This document shows positions 11,767-23,237 of a stretch of 64,000 bases of DNA, one piece after another (positions within the stretch are counted from its first letter, which is position 1; every line of letters begins with the position of its first letter). This stretch comes from Prostheceraeus crozeri (lineage: Eukaryota; Platyhelminthes; Polycladida; Euryleptidae), in the NCBI GenBank assembly GCA_907163375.1, contig CAJQUW010001436.1:69501-133500 (forward strand). Direction: 5' to 3'. Position numbers and translations under genes: made by a program. Below the pieces are notes generated by a model. It was not told where the DNA came from, did not search any database, and was given only the letters and a program-made list of their open reading frames with translations.

Positions 11767-12911
11767 TAGGGATTGCAATCTCGAGATCTCGAGATCTCGC
11801 CCGATTTTTCAAATTTCGAATCTCAAGATTGAACACCTCGAGATTTCGAGACTAGAAGGATTTATTATGAGTTCGATAGCTCTCAAGTATTCAATAAGCT
11901 AATACTCCTATCAACCTTGATGTTTAGACTGAAAGTACAAGCATAAGCACACTTAGAACATCACATTATCCTAATAAACGTGTAATTGTCCACATTACCT
12001 TATTCTGACAAGCAACATATTTTTACGACGCGTAGAACTGTCAAATCATGATACAACAACCCATAGAGCAAGCGAGGTCCGGTCGTGCCTACCGTATAGC
12101 TCAATGTCAATATTCATGTCTTTTGAGGTTTTATTTTTCTAAATAAACGAAGTGAACTAATATGTCATGATTGAGTCTGCATAGCTTAATGATGCTCTAT
12201 GGCATGATAAGACATATTTTGATTCAACGGTTTTTTCATTTATTTCACTTTTCATTTTACATATGTTGCAGATAGGTCTATGTATGATTATTATGTAGGC
12301 CAACAAAAACACTATGAGAATTCATAAATAGCCCAGCTGGCTACCAAACCAAATTTGTGACCCTTATGCAACGAGGACATGGATTTCATCTAATAAGAAT
12401 TGCATGATCAGGTTATTTTAGATTTTTTAAGAATGTGCTTATCATCATGAGAAACAAAAATCAATTTGGTTATTGATTTGTATCAAAACTATTCAATCAT
12501 TGTCAATTATTAACACTCGACAGAGAATAGGCCTAAATCAATCTAAACCAAACACTTTGATCTAAACACTCTTCCGTATCATATTCTTGGAATTAATATT
12601 TGCCAAGTCGGAACAAGCATTGATTTAGGAAACACTTCAACAAAAATTGGTGTAGGCCTATTCCTTCACAACAGAACAGCTTGACACAAATTTGAGTGCG
12701 AATTAGCAGCTTGGTGTATAACGGTACCTATACCGCTATTATAGACCCTATAGCTTGCATTATCTAAAATGATAATGATCTTTCGACTCTCTATGGTCAC
12801 TAAAAGTCAATTCCGCATCAAAAATAAAAATCTCGACGAGATCTCGAGATTAGGATTTCTGAAATCTCGAATCTCGAGATTGAAGAAATGACCTCGAGAT
12901 TCCAATGCCTA
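11767..12911. mobile_element. hAT-like non-autonomous element (MITE) with CTCGAG-rich ends
   Basis: The ends read TAGGGATTGCAATCTCGAG on the left and, inverted, TAGGCATTGGAATCTCGAG on the right. Repeated 'ATCTCGAG' words fill the outer 80-100 bp of both ends. Depending on how the terminal base is assigned, the flanks are GTGATATA and GTGATATT, seven of eight identical, which suits the 8-bp duplications of hAT elements. The 1.0-kb interior has no coding capacity. Confidence 0.65.
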
Positions 12912-14639
12912 GTGATATTTAGTTTCTGTGCATTAGAAATTTGCAGCTCAGGGTTCTGTTATTATGTCTACTTGACAGCTTATTATGACGCTGACAACTC
13001 ATTCAATAGTTTGAACATTTCAAAAAATCGTTCTAAAATAATTGCATCCAAAAGCAAACAAAAACAACGAAAACAAAGCAAAAAATCACGTTTTCTATGT
13101 TTCAAAACACTTTTTAAAAGCATGTATCTTGAAACCTAGTATAAACCACGCGCTAGTACGACTAGGCCTACTTGTAATTTCAATTATTCAAATTTAGGAT
13201 TAGGAATGATGGATGCGTCATCTGCCAATTTCAGTCCGTTATTAGTGATATCGAGGAAAACGCTGAATGCCTCGATGGACACCGTCTCCACATGCGATAA
13301 ATGTGAAAGGTTAGTCCAATCTCTTCGTTTCATGTTCGAACCTGTTGCCGTTATCCTGACAACAGTTATCAAGTTAAGAGCATATAGAGTCAGATAAGCA
13401 TATGTACCTCTATTATTTGACTTATAAAGTTCATTTTCCTTTGCAGTGGAATGCGACAGATATCAATATGCAATGCGCCAAGGATTTTGGTCTTGGATTT
13501 CGGCATACAGCATCTTCCCGGATGGAATCGAACACCCATAACAATTCGGATGTTTGGAAGAAGGTAATTTCCCTATTCCACTTTAGAAACATGCACATGC
13601 AGTGGAAGCAAGCAGCCACCCGAAAGTGTGTAGTGGGTGTCCTGAGTAGAAACAAATTTGCCAAATCAACCCAGCACCACCATTGGAGGCCCTGATATGC
13701 TACTATTGATGCTGGCATTGAAGATGTGAGTCAGATCAGCGAATTATCCGAATGGCATAATGGAAAATCCGATCCCACCCGTTTCGAGATCTATTGATTT
13801 ATTTGCATACATAATCTTTGAATTGAAAGCATTGGATCTTAGTGTATAGCTGCAGGTTGTGTAGGCCTGTCTTCATTTTGAATATAGGCATACAGTTGGG
13901 CGTATAGGCTACATTATGCGGGTTCGCAGCCTAATTATGGCAACCGGTAAAAATATCGTCTGGTCTTCAATGTAGACATAGTACTAATATCTTGTTGCTG
14001 AATTACGTATCTCAATAGCCATTCGGATTGGTTCATATTATGTATTATATATGTGGTTATGTATTTATATACATAGGCTCGACTGATAAGACAAGCGGTT
14101 CAACACTTTCGTATGGACTGACTAGCCTAATGATTTTATGATTTAGACTTAGAAATCATAACTGAATTAAATATGAATAATAATGAAGCCTTTCAACACA
14201 CAAAGTAATGATACTAAAATATACTTGGCCGGTCCGGCCTATTCACTTAGTACGAAAACATTGAAACAAATCATACTATCTATATACAGAAATCAGCTGC
14301 TAAATCATGTTGAAAAACTTGATTTTTTTAATGCATATTTTATTCATTTATGATTTCTAAGTATTTCTTTACCAATTGTGATGAAATAACAAAAAATTGA
14401 AAGATAAATTGGGCCGCAATGTAACAGCCAGTGTGAATGTAGGCTACCTGCATAATGTAGATGAATAACAAATGTAATAATGTCAGACACCGGCAAATAT
14501 TAACTCCATTCAAATATCCATAATTTCGTTCGAATAGAAGCATAATGTGAAAGGTCCTTTACAGCTTGCATCGAGATATCATAGCGTTGGGAATGAGACA
14601 AGATTATTTAGTAATAGAATATTTCTAAGATAATCATTC

Positions 14640-14712
14640 TATTACAAGATAGCTAAGCAGCTAGAGCGATGGCCCAGACTACCATACGTCGGTGGTTCAA
14701 ATCCAGCAAGAC
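14640..14712 (+). other. tRNA-like sequence (pseudo-tRNA or SINE head)
   Basis: An A-box-like TAGCTAAGCAGCTAGAGCG is followed about 30 bp later by a B-box-like GGTTCAAATCC. The acceptor stem does not pair well and the anticodon arm is irregular, so this is not a working tRNA gene. It could be the head of a tRNA-derived SINE. Confidence 0.3.
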
Positions 14713-15227
14713 TGGCAGTAATTTTTCGTCTGTGATATTGTCTGCAATTCCTGCAATTGTCCGCAAAATTCCTATCTGACTACCAAAACAATATACGCGG
14801 ATCTTACTCTGTTTAAGATTGTTGCTACATTTGGATTGAAAAAGACTTTTGTCGAACGCTTTCCAATATGTTACTAAATAGAAAGGAAATGGATAACTCT
14901 TTAGAAATGGCATTCTCTTTATGTCACTGCAAATCCATCGATGAAATAAAATATTTTTATTATACATGTACATTTACTTCATAGGCCTACCTAAAAAAGG
15001 ACACTGTAGGCCAAATGCATGCATATTCATAGACATGTACTATGCACGTTCTCTAGATATCAAAAAACTTTGCGTGAGAGATTCTTCCGTTTTCAGATAC
15101 TGTTTTCATGGAATGACAACATACAATGAGATGAGCCGCCACTATCGCACTGTTCTTCTTTCGGGTGGAAAATTTGTTTAATTTTTGACGATCTGGTCCA
15201 GGACCGACTGCAAACACGGATATTATA

Positions 15228-15530
15228 ATGTAGTGTGGATGGTAGTAGAGGTAAGGGGGCGGAGTGGGGAAGTTGATTTGTAAGGGGGTTGCTGGGGTAG
15301 GCGAGAGATTGTTTAGGTCTTGATGTAAATTTAAGAGGTTAGAAAGTATGTGTTTTGGTGGGGAGGGTGTAGAGGATATAATAGGCGATGTTGGTGAATT
15401 AATTTCTCGTGTGGTGGGCGGGCTGGTGGATTGCTAGAGAATTGGTGGTCGAATTCGGGGGGAGGTGAGGGGGGATAAGATGTGCCTGTGGTGCATATGG
15501 TTATGGTCGGTGTGGGGCGGCTGTGATATT
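15228..15530 (+). repeat. G/T-rich, C-poor low-complexity tract
   Basis: About 300 bp have many runs of three to six G and very few C on the plus strand, with sharp borders to ordinary AT-rich sequence. No repeat unit or open frame explains it. It lies in the interior of element A. Confidence 0.6.
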
Positions 15531-16193
15531 ATTAAATACGAATTTGCATTGACTACGTGTCATTTTCTTCTAATTTTCGATATTTGTTTTGCGTATCACA
15601 ACGTTTCATAGCACACTGATGAGCATCGACTAAATAAAAATTGATAGTATGAAATACGAATTATCAAATAAATTTGTAATTCTGTTTGACTGTAGCAATA
15701 TTCTTACAAGCATACCCATACATATTATGACTTAGGTAAAAAAGCGTAAACGGTGCAACCTATCATATCATGGACTGAAAGGAAAGATTAAGTGTAATTC
15801 GGCCTATGTAAGTGCGAAGTATAGTAGAGAACAGAGAAAAGTATGTTGGTAGAAGCTTCAACACTGGATAATTTCACCAAAACTGATTGATTTTTCATTA
15901 ATGCAAGAATCGCACTTATTAGCAAGTTTCTTATCTTTTGTCACCTCAGAATATTATGTAACTAATGAATTACCAATCCGCTGCAGAGATTTGACAGCAT
16001 GGAACCGAAAAATGTTATCCTACTAAGACTTTATGTTTTTTGATACGAAATGAATTAATATGCACAATAGCTACAAAGCATTGCAATCTTTTAACAATGA
16101 AGCGATTCTGAATCCTTTTTAGGACAACATGAAAGTTTTTCTTCAACTAACCTCGTAATTACAAACAACAAACATGGAGAAATTAGCGATACC

Positions 16194-17405
16194 ACGTGTG
16201 TGAAGTTAGCACCGCCACTCAGCACCGCCATCTTGAAAATGGAATGTGCCAGTCAAACCAACGGTCAAAATCGATCTAGATGGAGTGTGCCAGCATGTGC
16301 CACCCATTATTTTGAAAGAATTCCCCCTAGTTTAGGAAAAATCGCTGCTCGAAAGTTCGACATGGCGGTGATGTGAAGTTAGCACCGCCACTAAAACTTT
16401 TTTTCCAAAATACACAGTCAAAACATACAAAACACGCACAACAGATAGAAGACCATGAAAAACATTGTGCCAGCAAGTTTCAGCACCTAAATCCCCGTAC
16501 TTGCTGAGAAATTAGTCCCCGAAGCCACAAAATGGCGGTGATGTGAAGTTAGCACCGCCATTGAAGTCTTTTTTTAAAATACGCAAATAAAACGTACGAA
16601 GCAAGAACAGCAGATAGGAGACCATCAAAAACATTGTGCCAGCAAGTGTCTTCTCCTAAGACGCCGTACTTGCGGAGAAATTAGCCCCCGAAAGCTCAAT
16701 GCGCTGGCGGTGATGTGAAGTTGGCACCGCCATCTTGAAAAATGCATGTGCCAGTCAAACCAACGGTCAGAATCGATATAGATGGAGTGTGCCAGCATGT
16801 GCCACGCGTTTATTTCAAGAAAACCCCACCACAGTCGGTGGAAAACCAACCCGAATGCTCAATGGCGGTGATGTGAAGTTGGCACCGCCAGTGAATGTTT
16901 TTTCCAAAATTGGGACCACTCAATGGAGGTATTGTAAAATTTTCCACTTCAACATTAAGCCGTTTACTTACTGGCTATACAGATATCAATGCAAATGCGA
17001 ATATCTCGACAGGTGAATACCGTCATGTGCCTGAACTGTTAACAGAAAGCTGAAGCTATTACTTCGTTCAAAACTCTGTAAGACAGTGAAGGCATTTGAC
17101 GAGTATATGCAATGGCATAACTAGGAAGACTTACTTTCTTATTAAAGGCTATTGATGAATAGCATTCGATTCGTTTATGCTTCCCCGCATGAAGGAGGAG
17201 CGTTCGCGACTTACAACGTCAAAACTATTGGTAATAGTTTGAATTTTTCATTTGACCAACGACGTCCCATGATTGGTCAGTTTTCGGTTACCATATGATC
17301 AATATATCGATAAACATTTTCATCTGTTTGCCGTGGAAAATATATTCACGGCATGCGATTAATTACAGCCTGTACAACTTAAAACAAGAATGATTAAATA
17401 GATGT
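16194..17405 (+). repeat. Left arm of element B
   Basis: It carries one copy of the 503-bp unit and then the inner arm sequence. Hairpin sites (TGGCGGTG, a 12-base spacer near GTGAAGTT, CACCGCCA) lie at 16363-16390, about 16533-16560, 16704-16731 and 16864-16890, about 170 bp apart, plus the terminal doubled site. Confidence 0.9.
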
Positions 17406-18057
17406 GTTTATGAAATAATGGAAATACTCTACGAATAGATTAGATATTGTGACTTCTAGCTAGATCATATGAAGTAGATGAGTCTCAATATCCCTTCAAT
17501 TTTGATTATGCTTGCACATCCAGTGAATCAGAAATTCTTGAAGTCAATTGAAACATTGATAGAAAACAATGTTGGCAATATCTACAACATTATTAGTGTC
17601 ATGATGTGCGTACATCTTTATCACATTTGATGATCTTGATGAACAATTGAAGCAATAACATTAGGAGATCGAAGGGCATATTTCCAGTGTTGTCAGACTG
17701 CTTCATCGAAGAAGCATGATGCTCAATTGAGTTTGTGGTGCTTTCAAACATAGAGTAGGGATATATGGGATATCCTAATATACTTACTCTATGCTTTCCA
17801 ATGTGCGCAATCTTTTTTGGAAAGGAATTATCAAACTACATCGTTCAAACCATAGAGTAGGTTCTAACCTACAGTGGAAACAGATTCTCATTAAATTGAG
17901 GATGACCCAGCCTTCTTGATGATGGTTACCCATCGAGGTTTTGAAAAACATTCGAAGGGCTGGTTTGTATAACCCAATTAATTGTCTGGAAAATTTTTAT
18001 CTCTTCTCTCGATCCGCACAAAATTGCGGGAATTTTTAGAATTCCACAGGTGTGTGT
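17406..18057. other. Unpaired centre of element B, non-coding
   Basis: This 650-bp stretch between the arms is not inverted-repeated and has no open frame of note. Short words such as CATAGAGTAGG recur (17748, 17860) but form no clear structure. Confidence 0.6.
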
Positions 18058-21000
18058 TAAACACATCTATTTAATCATTCTTGTTTTAAGTTGTACAGGC
18101 TGTAATTAATCGCATGCCGTGAATATATTTTCCACGGCAAAGAGATGAAAATGTTTATCGATATATTGATCATATGGTAACCGAAAACTGACCAATCATG
18201 GGACGTCGTTGGTCAAATGAAAAATTCAAACTATTACCAATAGTTTTGCCGTTGTAAGTCGCGAACGCTCCTCCTTCATGCGGGGAAGCATAAACGAATC
18301 GAATGCTATTCATCAATGGCCTTTAATAAGAAAGTAAGTCTTCCTAGTTATGCCATTTCATATACTCGTCAAATGCCTTCACTGTCTTACAGAGTTCTGA
18401 ACGAAGTAATAGCTTCAGCTTTCTGTTAACAGTTCAGGCACATGACGGTATTCACCTGTCGAGATATTCGCATTTGCATTGATATCTGTATAGCCAGTAA
18501 GTAAACGGCTTAATGTTGAAGTGGAAAATTTTACAATACCTCCATTGAGTGGTCCCAATTTTGGAAAAAACATTCACTGGCGGTGCCAACTTCACATCAC
18601 CGCCATTGAGCATTCGGGTTGGTTTTCCACCGACTGTGGTGGGTTTTTCTTGAAATAAACGCGTGGCACATGCTGGCACACTCCATCTATATCGATTCTG
18701 ACCGTTGGTTTGACTGGCACATGCATTTTTCAAGATGGCGGTGCCAACTTCACATCACCGCCAGCGCATTGAGCTTTCGGGGGCTAATTTCTCCGCAAGT
18801 ACGGCGTCTTAGGAGAAGAAACTTGCTGGCACAATGTTTTTGATGGTCTCCTATCTGCTGTTCTTGCTTCGTACGTTTTATTTGCGTATTTTAAAAAAAG
18901 ACTTCAGTGGCGGTGCTAACTTCACATCACCGCCATTTTGTGGCTTCGGGGACTAATTTCTCAGCAAGTACGGGGATTTAGGTGCTGAAACTTGCTGGCA
19001 CAATGTTTTTCATGGTCTTCTATCTGTTGTGCGTGTTTTGTATGTTTTGACTGTGTATTTTGGAAAAAAAGTTTTAGTGGTGGTGATAACTTCACATCAC
19101 CGCCATGTCGAACTTTCGAGCAGCGATTTTTCCTAAACTAGGGGAATTCTTTCAAAATAATGGGTGGCACATGCTGGCACACTCCATCTAGATCGATTCT
19201 GACCGTTGGTTTGACTGGCACATTCCATTTTTCAAGATGGCGGTGCCAACTTCACATCACCGCCAGCGCATTGAGCTTTCGGGGGCTAATTTCTCCGCAA
19301 GTACGGCGTCTTAGGAGAAGAAACTTGCTGGCACAATGTTTTTGATGGTCTCCTATCTGCTGTTCTTGCTTCGTACGTTTTATTTGCGTATTTTAAAAAA
19401 AGACTTCAGTGGCGGTGCTAACTTCACATCACCGCCATTTTGTGGCTTCGGGGACTAATTTCTCAGCAAGTACGGGGATTTAGGTGCTGAAACTTGCTGG
19501 CACAATGTTTTTCATGGTCTTCTATCTGTTGTGCGTGTTTTGTATGTTTTGACTGTGTATTTTGGAAAAAAAGTTTTAGTGGTGGTGATAACTTCACATC
19601 ACCGCCATGTCGAACTTTCGAGCAGCGATTTTTCCTAAACTAGGGGGAATTCTTTCAAAATAATGGGTGGCACATGCTGGCACACTCCATCTAGATCGAT
19701 TCTGACCGTTGGTTTGACTGGCACATTCCATTTTTCAAGATGGCGGTGCCAACTTCACATCACCGCCAGCGCATTGAGCTTTCGGGGGCTAATTTCTCCG
19801 CAAGTACGGCGTCTTAGGAGAAGAAACTTGCTGGCACAATGTTTTTGATGGTCTCCTATCTGCTGTTCTTGCTTCGTACGTTTTATTTGCGTATTTTAAA
19901 AAAAGACTTCAGTGGCGGTGCTAACTTCACATCACCGCCATTTTGTGGCTTCGGGGACTAATTTCTCAGCAAGTACGGGGATTTAGGTGCTGAAACTTGC
20001 TGGCACAATGTTTTTCATGGTCTTCTATCTGTTGTGCGTGTTTTGTATGTTTTGACTGTGTATTTTGGAAAAAAAGTTTTAGTGGCGGTGGTAACTTCAC
20101 ATCACCGCCATGTCGAACTTTCGAGCAGCGATTTTTCCTAAACTAGGGGGAATTCTTTCAAAATAATGGGTGGCACATGCTGGCACACTCCATCTAGATC
20201 GATTCTGACCGTTGGTTTGACTGGCACATTCCATTTTTCAAGATGGCGGTGCCAACTTCACATCACCGCCAGCGCATTGAGCTTTCGGGGGCTAATTTCT
20301 CCGCAAGTACGGCGTCTTAGGAGAAGAAACTTGCTGGCACAATGTTTTTGATGGTCTCCTATCTGCTGTTCTTGCTTCGTACGTTTTATTTGCGTATTTT
20401 AAAAAAAGACTTCAGTGGCGGTGCTAACTTCACATCACCGCCATTTTGTGGCTTCGGGGACTAATTTCTCAGCAAGTACGGGGATTTAGGTGCTGAAACT
20501 TGCTGGCACAATGTTTTTCATGGTCTTCTATCTGTTGTGCGTGTTTTTGTATGTTTTGATTGTGTATTTTGGAAAAAAAGTTTTAGTGGCGGTGCTAACT
20601 TCACATCACCGCCATGTCGAACTTTCGAGCAGCGATTTTTCCTAAACTAGGGGGAATTCTTTCAAAATAATGGGTGGCACATGCTGGCACACTCCATCTA
20701 GATCGATTCTGACCGTTGGTTTGACTGGCACATTCCATTTTTCAAGATGGCGGTGCCAACTTCACATCACCGCCAGCGCATTGAGCTTTCGGGGGCTAAT
20801 TTCTCCGCAAGTACGGCGTCTTAGGAGAAGAAACTTGCTGGCACAATGTTTTTGATGGTCTCCTATCTGCTGTTCTTGCTTCGTACGTTTTATTTGCGTA
20901 TTTTAAAAAAAGACTTCAGTGGCGGTGCTAACTTCACATCACCGCCATTTTGTGGCTTCGGGGACTAATTTCTCAGCAAGTACGGGGATTTAGGTGCTGA

Positions 21001-22791
21001 AACTTGCTGGCACAATGTTTTTCATGGTCTTCTATCTGTTGTGCGTGTTTTGTATGTTTTGACTGTGTATTTTGGAAAAAAAGTTTTAGTGGTGGTGATA
21101 ACTTCACATCACCGCCATGTCGAACTTTCGAGCAGCGATTTTTCCTAAACTAGGGGGAATTCTTTCAAAATAATGGGTGGCACATGCTGGCACACTCCAT
21201 CTAGATCGATTCTGACCGTTGGTTTGACTGGCACATTCCATTTTTCAAGATGGCGGTGCCAACTTCACATCACCGCCAGCGCATTGAGCTTTCGGGGGCT
21301 AATTTCTCCGCAAGTACGGCGTCTTAGGAGAAGAAACTTGCTGGCACAATGTTTTTGATGGTCTCCTATCTGCTGTTCTTGCTTCGTACGTTTTATTTGC
21401 GTATTTTAAAAAAAGACTTCAGTGGCGGTGCTAACTTCACATCACCGCCATTTTGTGGCTTCGGGGACTAATTTCTCAGCAAGTACGGGGATTTAGGTGC
21501 TGAAACTTGCTGGCACAATGTTTTTCATGGTCTTCTATCTGTTGTGCGTGTTTTGTATGTTTTGATTGTGTATTTTGGAAAAAAAGTTTTAGTGGCGGTG
21601 GTAACTTCACATCACCGCCATGTCGAACTTTCGAGCAGCGATTTTTCCTAAACTAGGGGGAATTCTTTCAAAATAATGGGTGGCACATGCTGGCACACTC
21701 CATCTAGATCGATTCTGACCGTTGGTTTGACTGGCACATTCCATTTTTCAAGATGGCGGTGCCAACTTCACATCACCGCCAGCGCATTGAGCTTTCGGGG
21801 GATAATTTCTCCGCAAGTACGGCGTCTTAGGAGAAGAAACTTGCTGGCACAATGTTTTTGATGGTCTCCTATCTGCTGTTCTTGCTTCGTACGTTTTATT
21901 TGCGTATTTTAAAAAAAGACTTCAGTGGCGGTGCTAACTTCACATCACCGCCATTTTGTGGCTTCGGGGACTAATTTCTCAGCAAGTACGGGGATTTAGG
22001 TGCTGAAACTTGCTGGCACAATGTTTTTCATGGTCTTCTATCTGTTGTGCGTGTTTTGTATGTTTTGACTGTGTATTTTGGAAAAAAGTTTTAGTGGCGG
22101 TGCTAACTTCACATCACCGCCATGTCGAACTTTCGAGCAGCGATTTTTCCTAAACTAGGGGGAATTCTTTCAAAATAATGGGTGGCACATGCTGGCACAC
22201 TCCATCTAGATCGATTCTGACCGTTGGTTTGACTGGCACATTCCATTTTTCAAGATGGCGGTGCCAACTTCACATCACCGCCAGCGCATTGAGCTTTCGG
22301 GGGATAATTTCTCCGCAAGTACGGCGTCTTAGGAGAAGAAACTTGCTGGCACAATGTTTTTGATGGTCTCCTATCTGCTGTTCTTGCTTCGTACGTTTTA
22401 TTTGCGTATTTTAAAAAAAGACTTCAATGGCGGTGCTAACTTCACATCACCGCCATTTTGTGGCTTCGGGGACTAATTTCTCAGCAAGTACGGGGATTTA
22501 GGTGCTGAAACTTGCTGGCACAATGTTTTTCATGGTCTTCTATCTGTTGTGCGTGTTTTGTATGTTTTGACTGTGTATTTTGGAAAAGTTTTAGTGGCGG
22601 TGCTAACTTCACATCACCGCCATGTCGAACTTTCGAGCAGCGATTTTTCCTAAACTAGGGGGAATTCTTTCAAAATGATGGGTGGCACATGCTGGCACAC
22701 TCCATCTAGATCGATTCTGACCGTTGGTTTGACTGGCACATTCCATTTTCAAGATGGCGGTGCTGAGTGGCGGTGCTAACTTCACACACGT
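18058..22791 (-). repeat. Right arm of element B with an eight-copy 503-bp tandem array
   Basis: After an inner part matching the left arm (18058 to about 18730), the arm repeats a unit of 502-504 bp. A landmark (GGGTGGCACATGCTGG) recurs at about 19160, 19663, 20166, 20670, 21173, 21676, 22178 and 22681. Each unit holds three hairpin sites built on GGCGGTG and CACCGCC. Copies are nearly identical, so expansion is recent or maintained by gene conversion. The repeated 61-residue open frames in this array are by-products of the repeat, not genes. Confidence 0.92.
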
Positions 22792-22800
22792 AGCGATACC

Positions 22801-23179
22801 AGCGTTCCGATGGACGAACACTTGTAAACCGTCTTCTTCAAACATCTATTGACTTCAGAGGCACAGCAGCATGCACCGAGAAGGGAAGCGCACAAGAGGT
22901 AATTCTACATTGTGATGCAATAATGCATTCTAGAATTGTGCTGCAATAAATGATGGTTCGGCTGATCTGGAGGAGGTTGGATTTTACTGAGATTCCGATG
23001 AAATCCTTGAAAACCGTAAAATCAATTTTTCTCGGCAAGTACTTATTCTCCCGTGAAATCGGACGGCAAACCGTGATCAGTGAAGCGATTCCATTCTCTT
23101 GGTATGTCTATTGCAGTGATTCTGTGCAAAAATTAGAATTTGAAATTTTAATGCCAGTAGATGGTTCCGGGAGCTTCAC
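22801..23179. other. Right inner part of element A, between B and A's right arm
   Basis: Short open frames occur on both strands (plus-strand 22950-23234, minus-strand 22838-23038), without recognisable domains. A degenerate copy of A's hairpin word (GGTTCCGGGAGCTTCACAGCGG) lies at 23164-23185, just inside the limit of the terminal repeat. Confidence 0.4.
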
Positions 23180-23237
23180 AGCGGACCCAGATAGAGGAAT
23201 ATCTTTGCAATGCAGGCGAGTTTTGCAAATCTGATTA

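Larger units (their letters stand above)
12912..16184. other. Interior of element A between the MITE and element B
   Basis: Small open frames occur at 13206-13397 (with STCDKCERLVQ) and at 13402-13695 after a CAG acceptor near 13446, plus a minus-strand frame at 14653-14973. Splice-like borders suggest decayed exons of A, but I recognise no domain. A C-poor, G/T-rich tract lies at 15228-15530 and a tRNA-like sequence at about 14640-14712. Confidence 0.35.
16194..22791. mobile_element. Foldback, MULE-like non-autonomous element 'B' with exact 9-bp TSD
   Basis: Both ends read ACGTGTGTGAAGTTAGC inwards and are flanked by a perfect 9-bp duplication, AGCGATACC (16185-16193 and 22792-22800). The left arm (16194-17405, 1212 bp) and right arm (18058-22791, 4734 bp) are inverted copies. 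The right arm is longer by about 3522 bp, which equals seven extra units of 503 bp. The 650-bp centre (17406-18057) has no coding capacity, so B depends on another element for movement. Long internally repeated arms and 9-bp duplications match foldback elements and MULEs. Confidence 0.9.

Noticed and set aside
14640-14712. Functional tRNA gene
   Set aside because: The cloverleaf is incomplete and no acceptor pairing is seen.
19160-22363. Seven repeated 61-residue open frames (MGGTCWHTPS type)
   Set aside because: They recur only because the 503-bp unit recurs; they span hairpin sites and have no start context, splice signals or domain.
16194-22791. Possible CRISPR-like or satellite array
   Set aside because: The units are 503 bp, have no short direct repeats with unique spacers, and lie in a transposon arm with a perfect 9-bp duplication.
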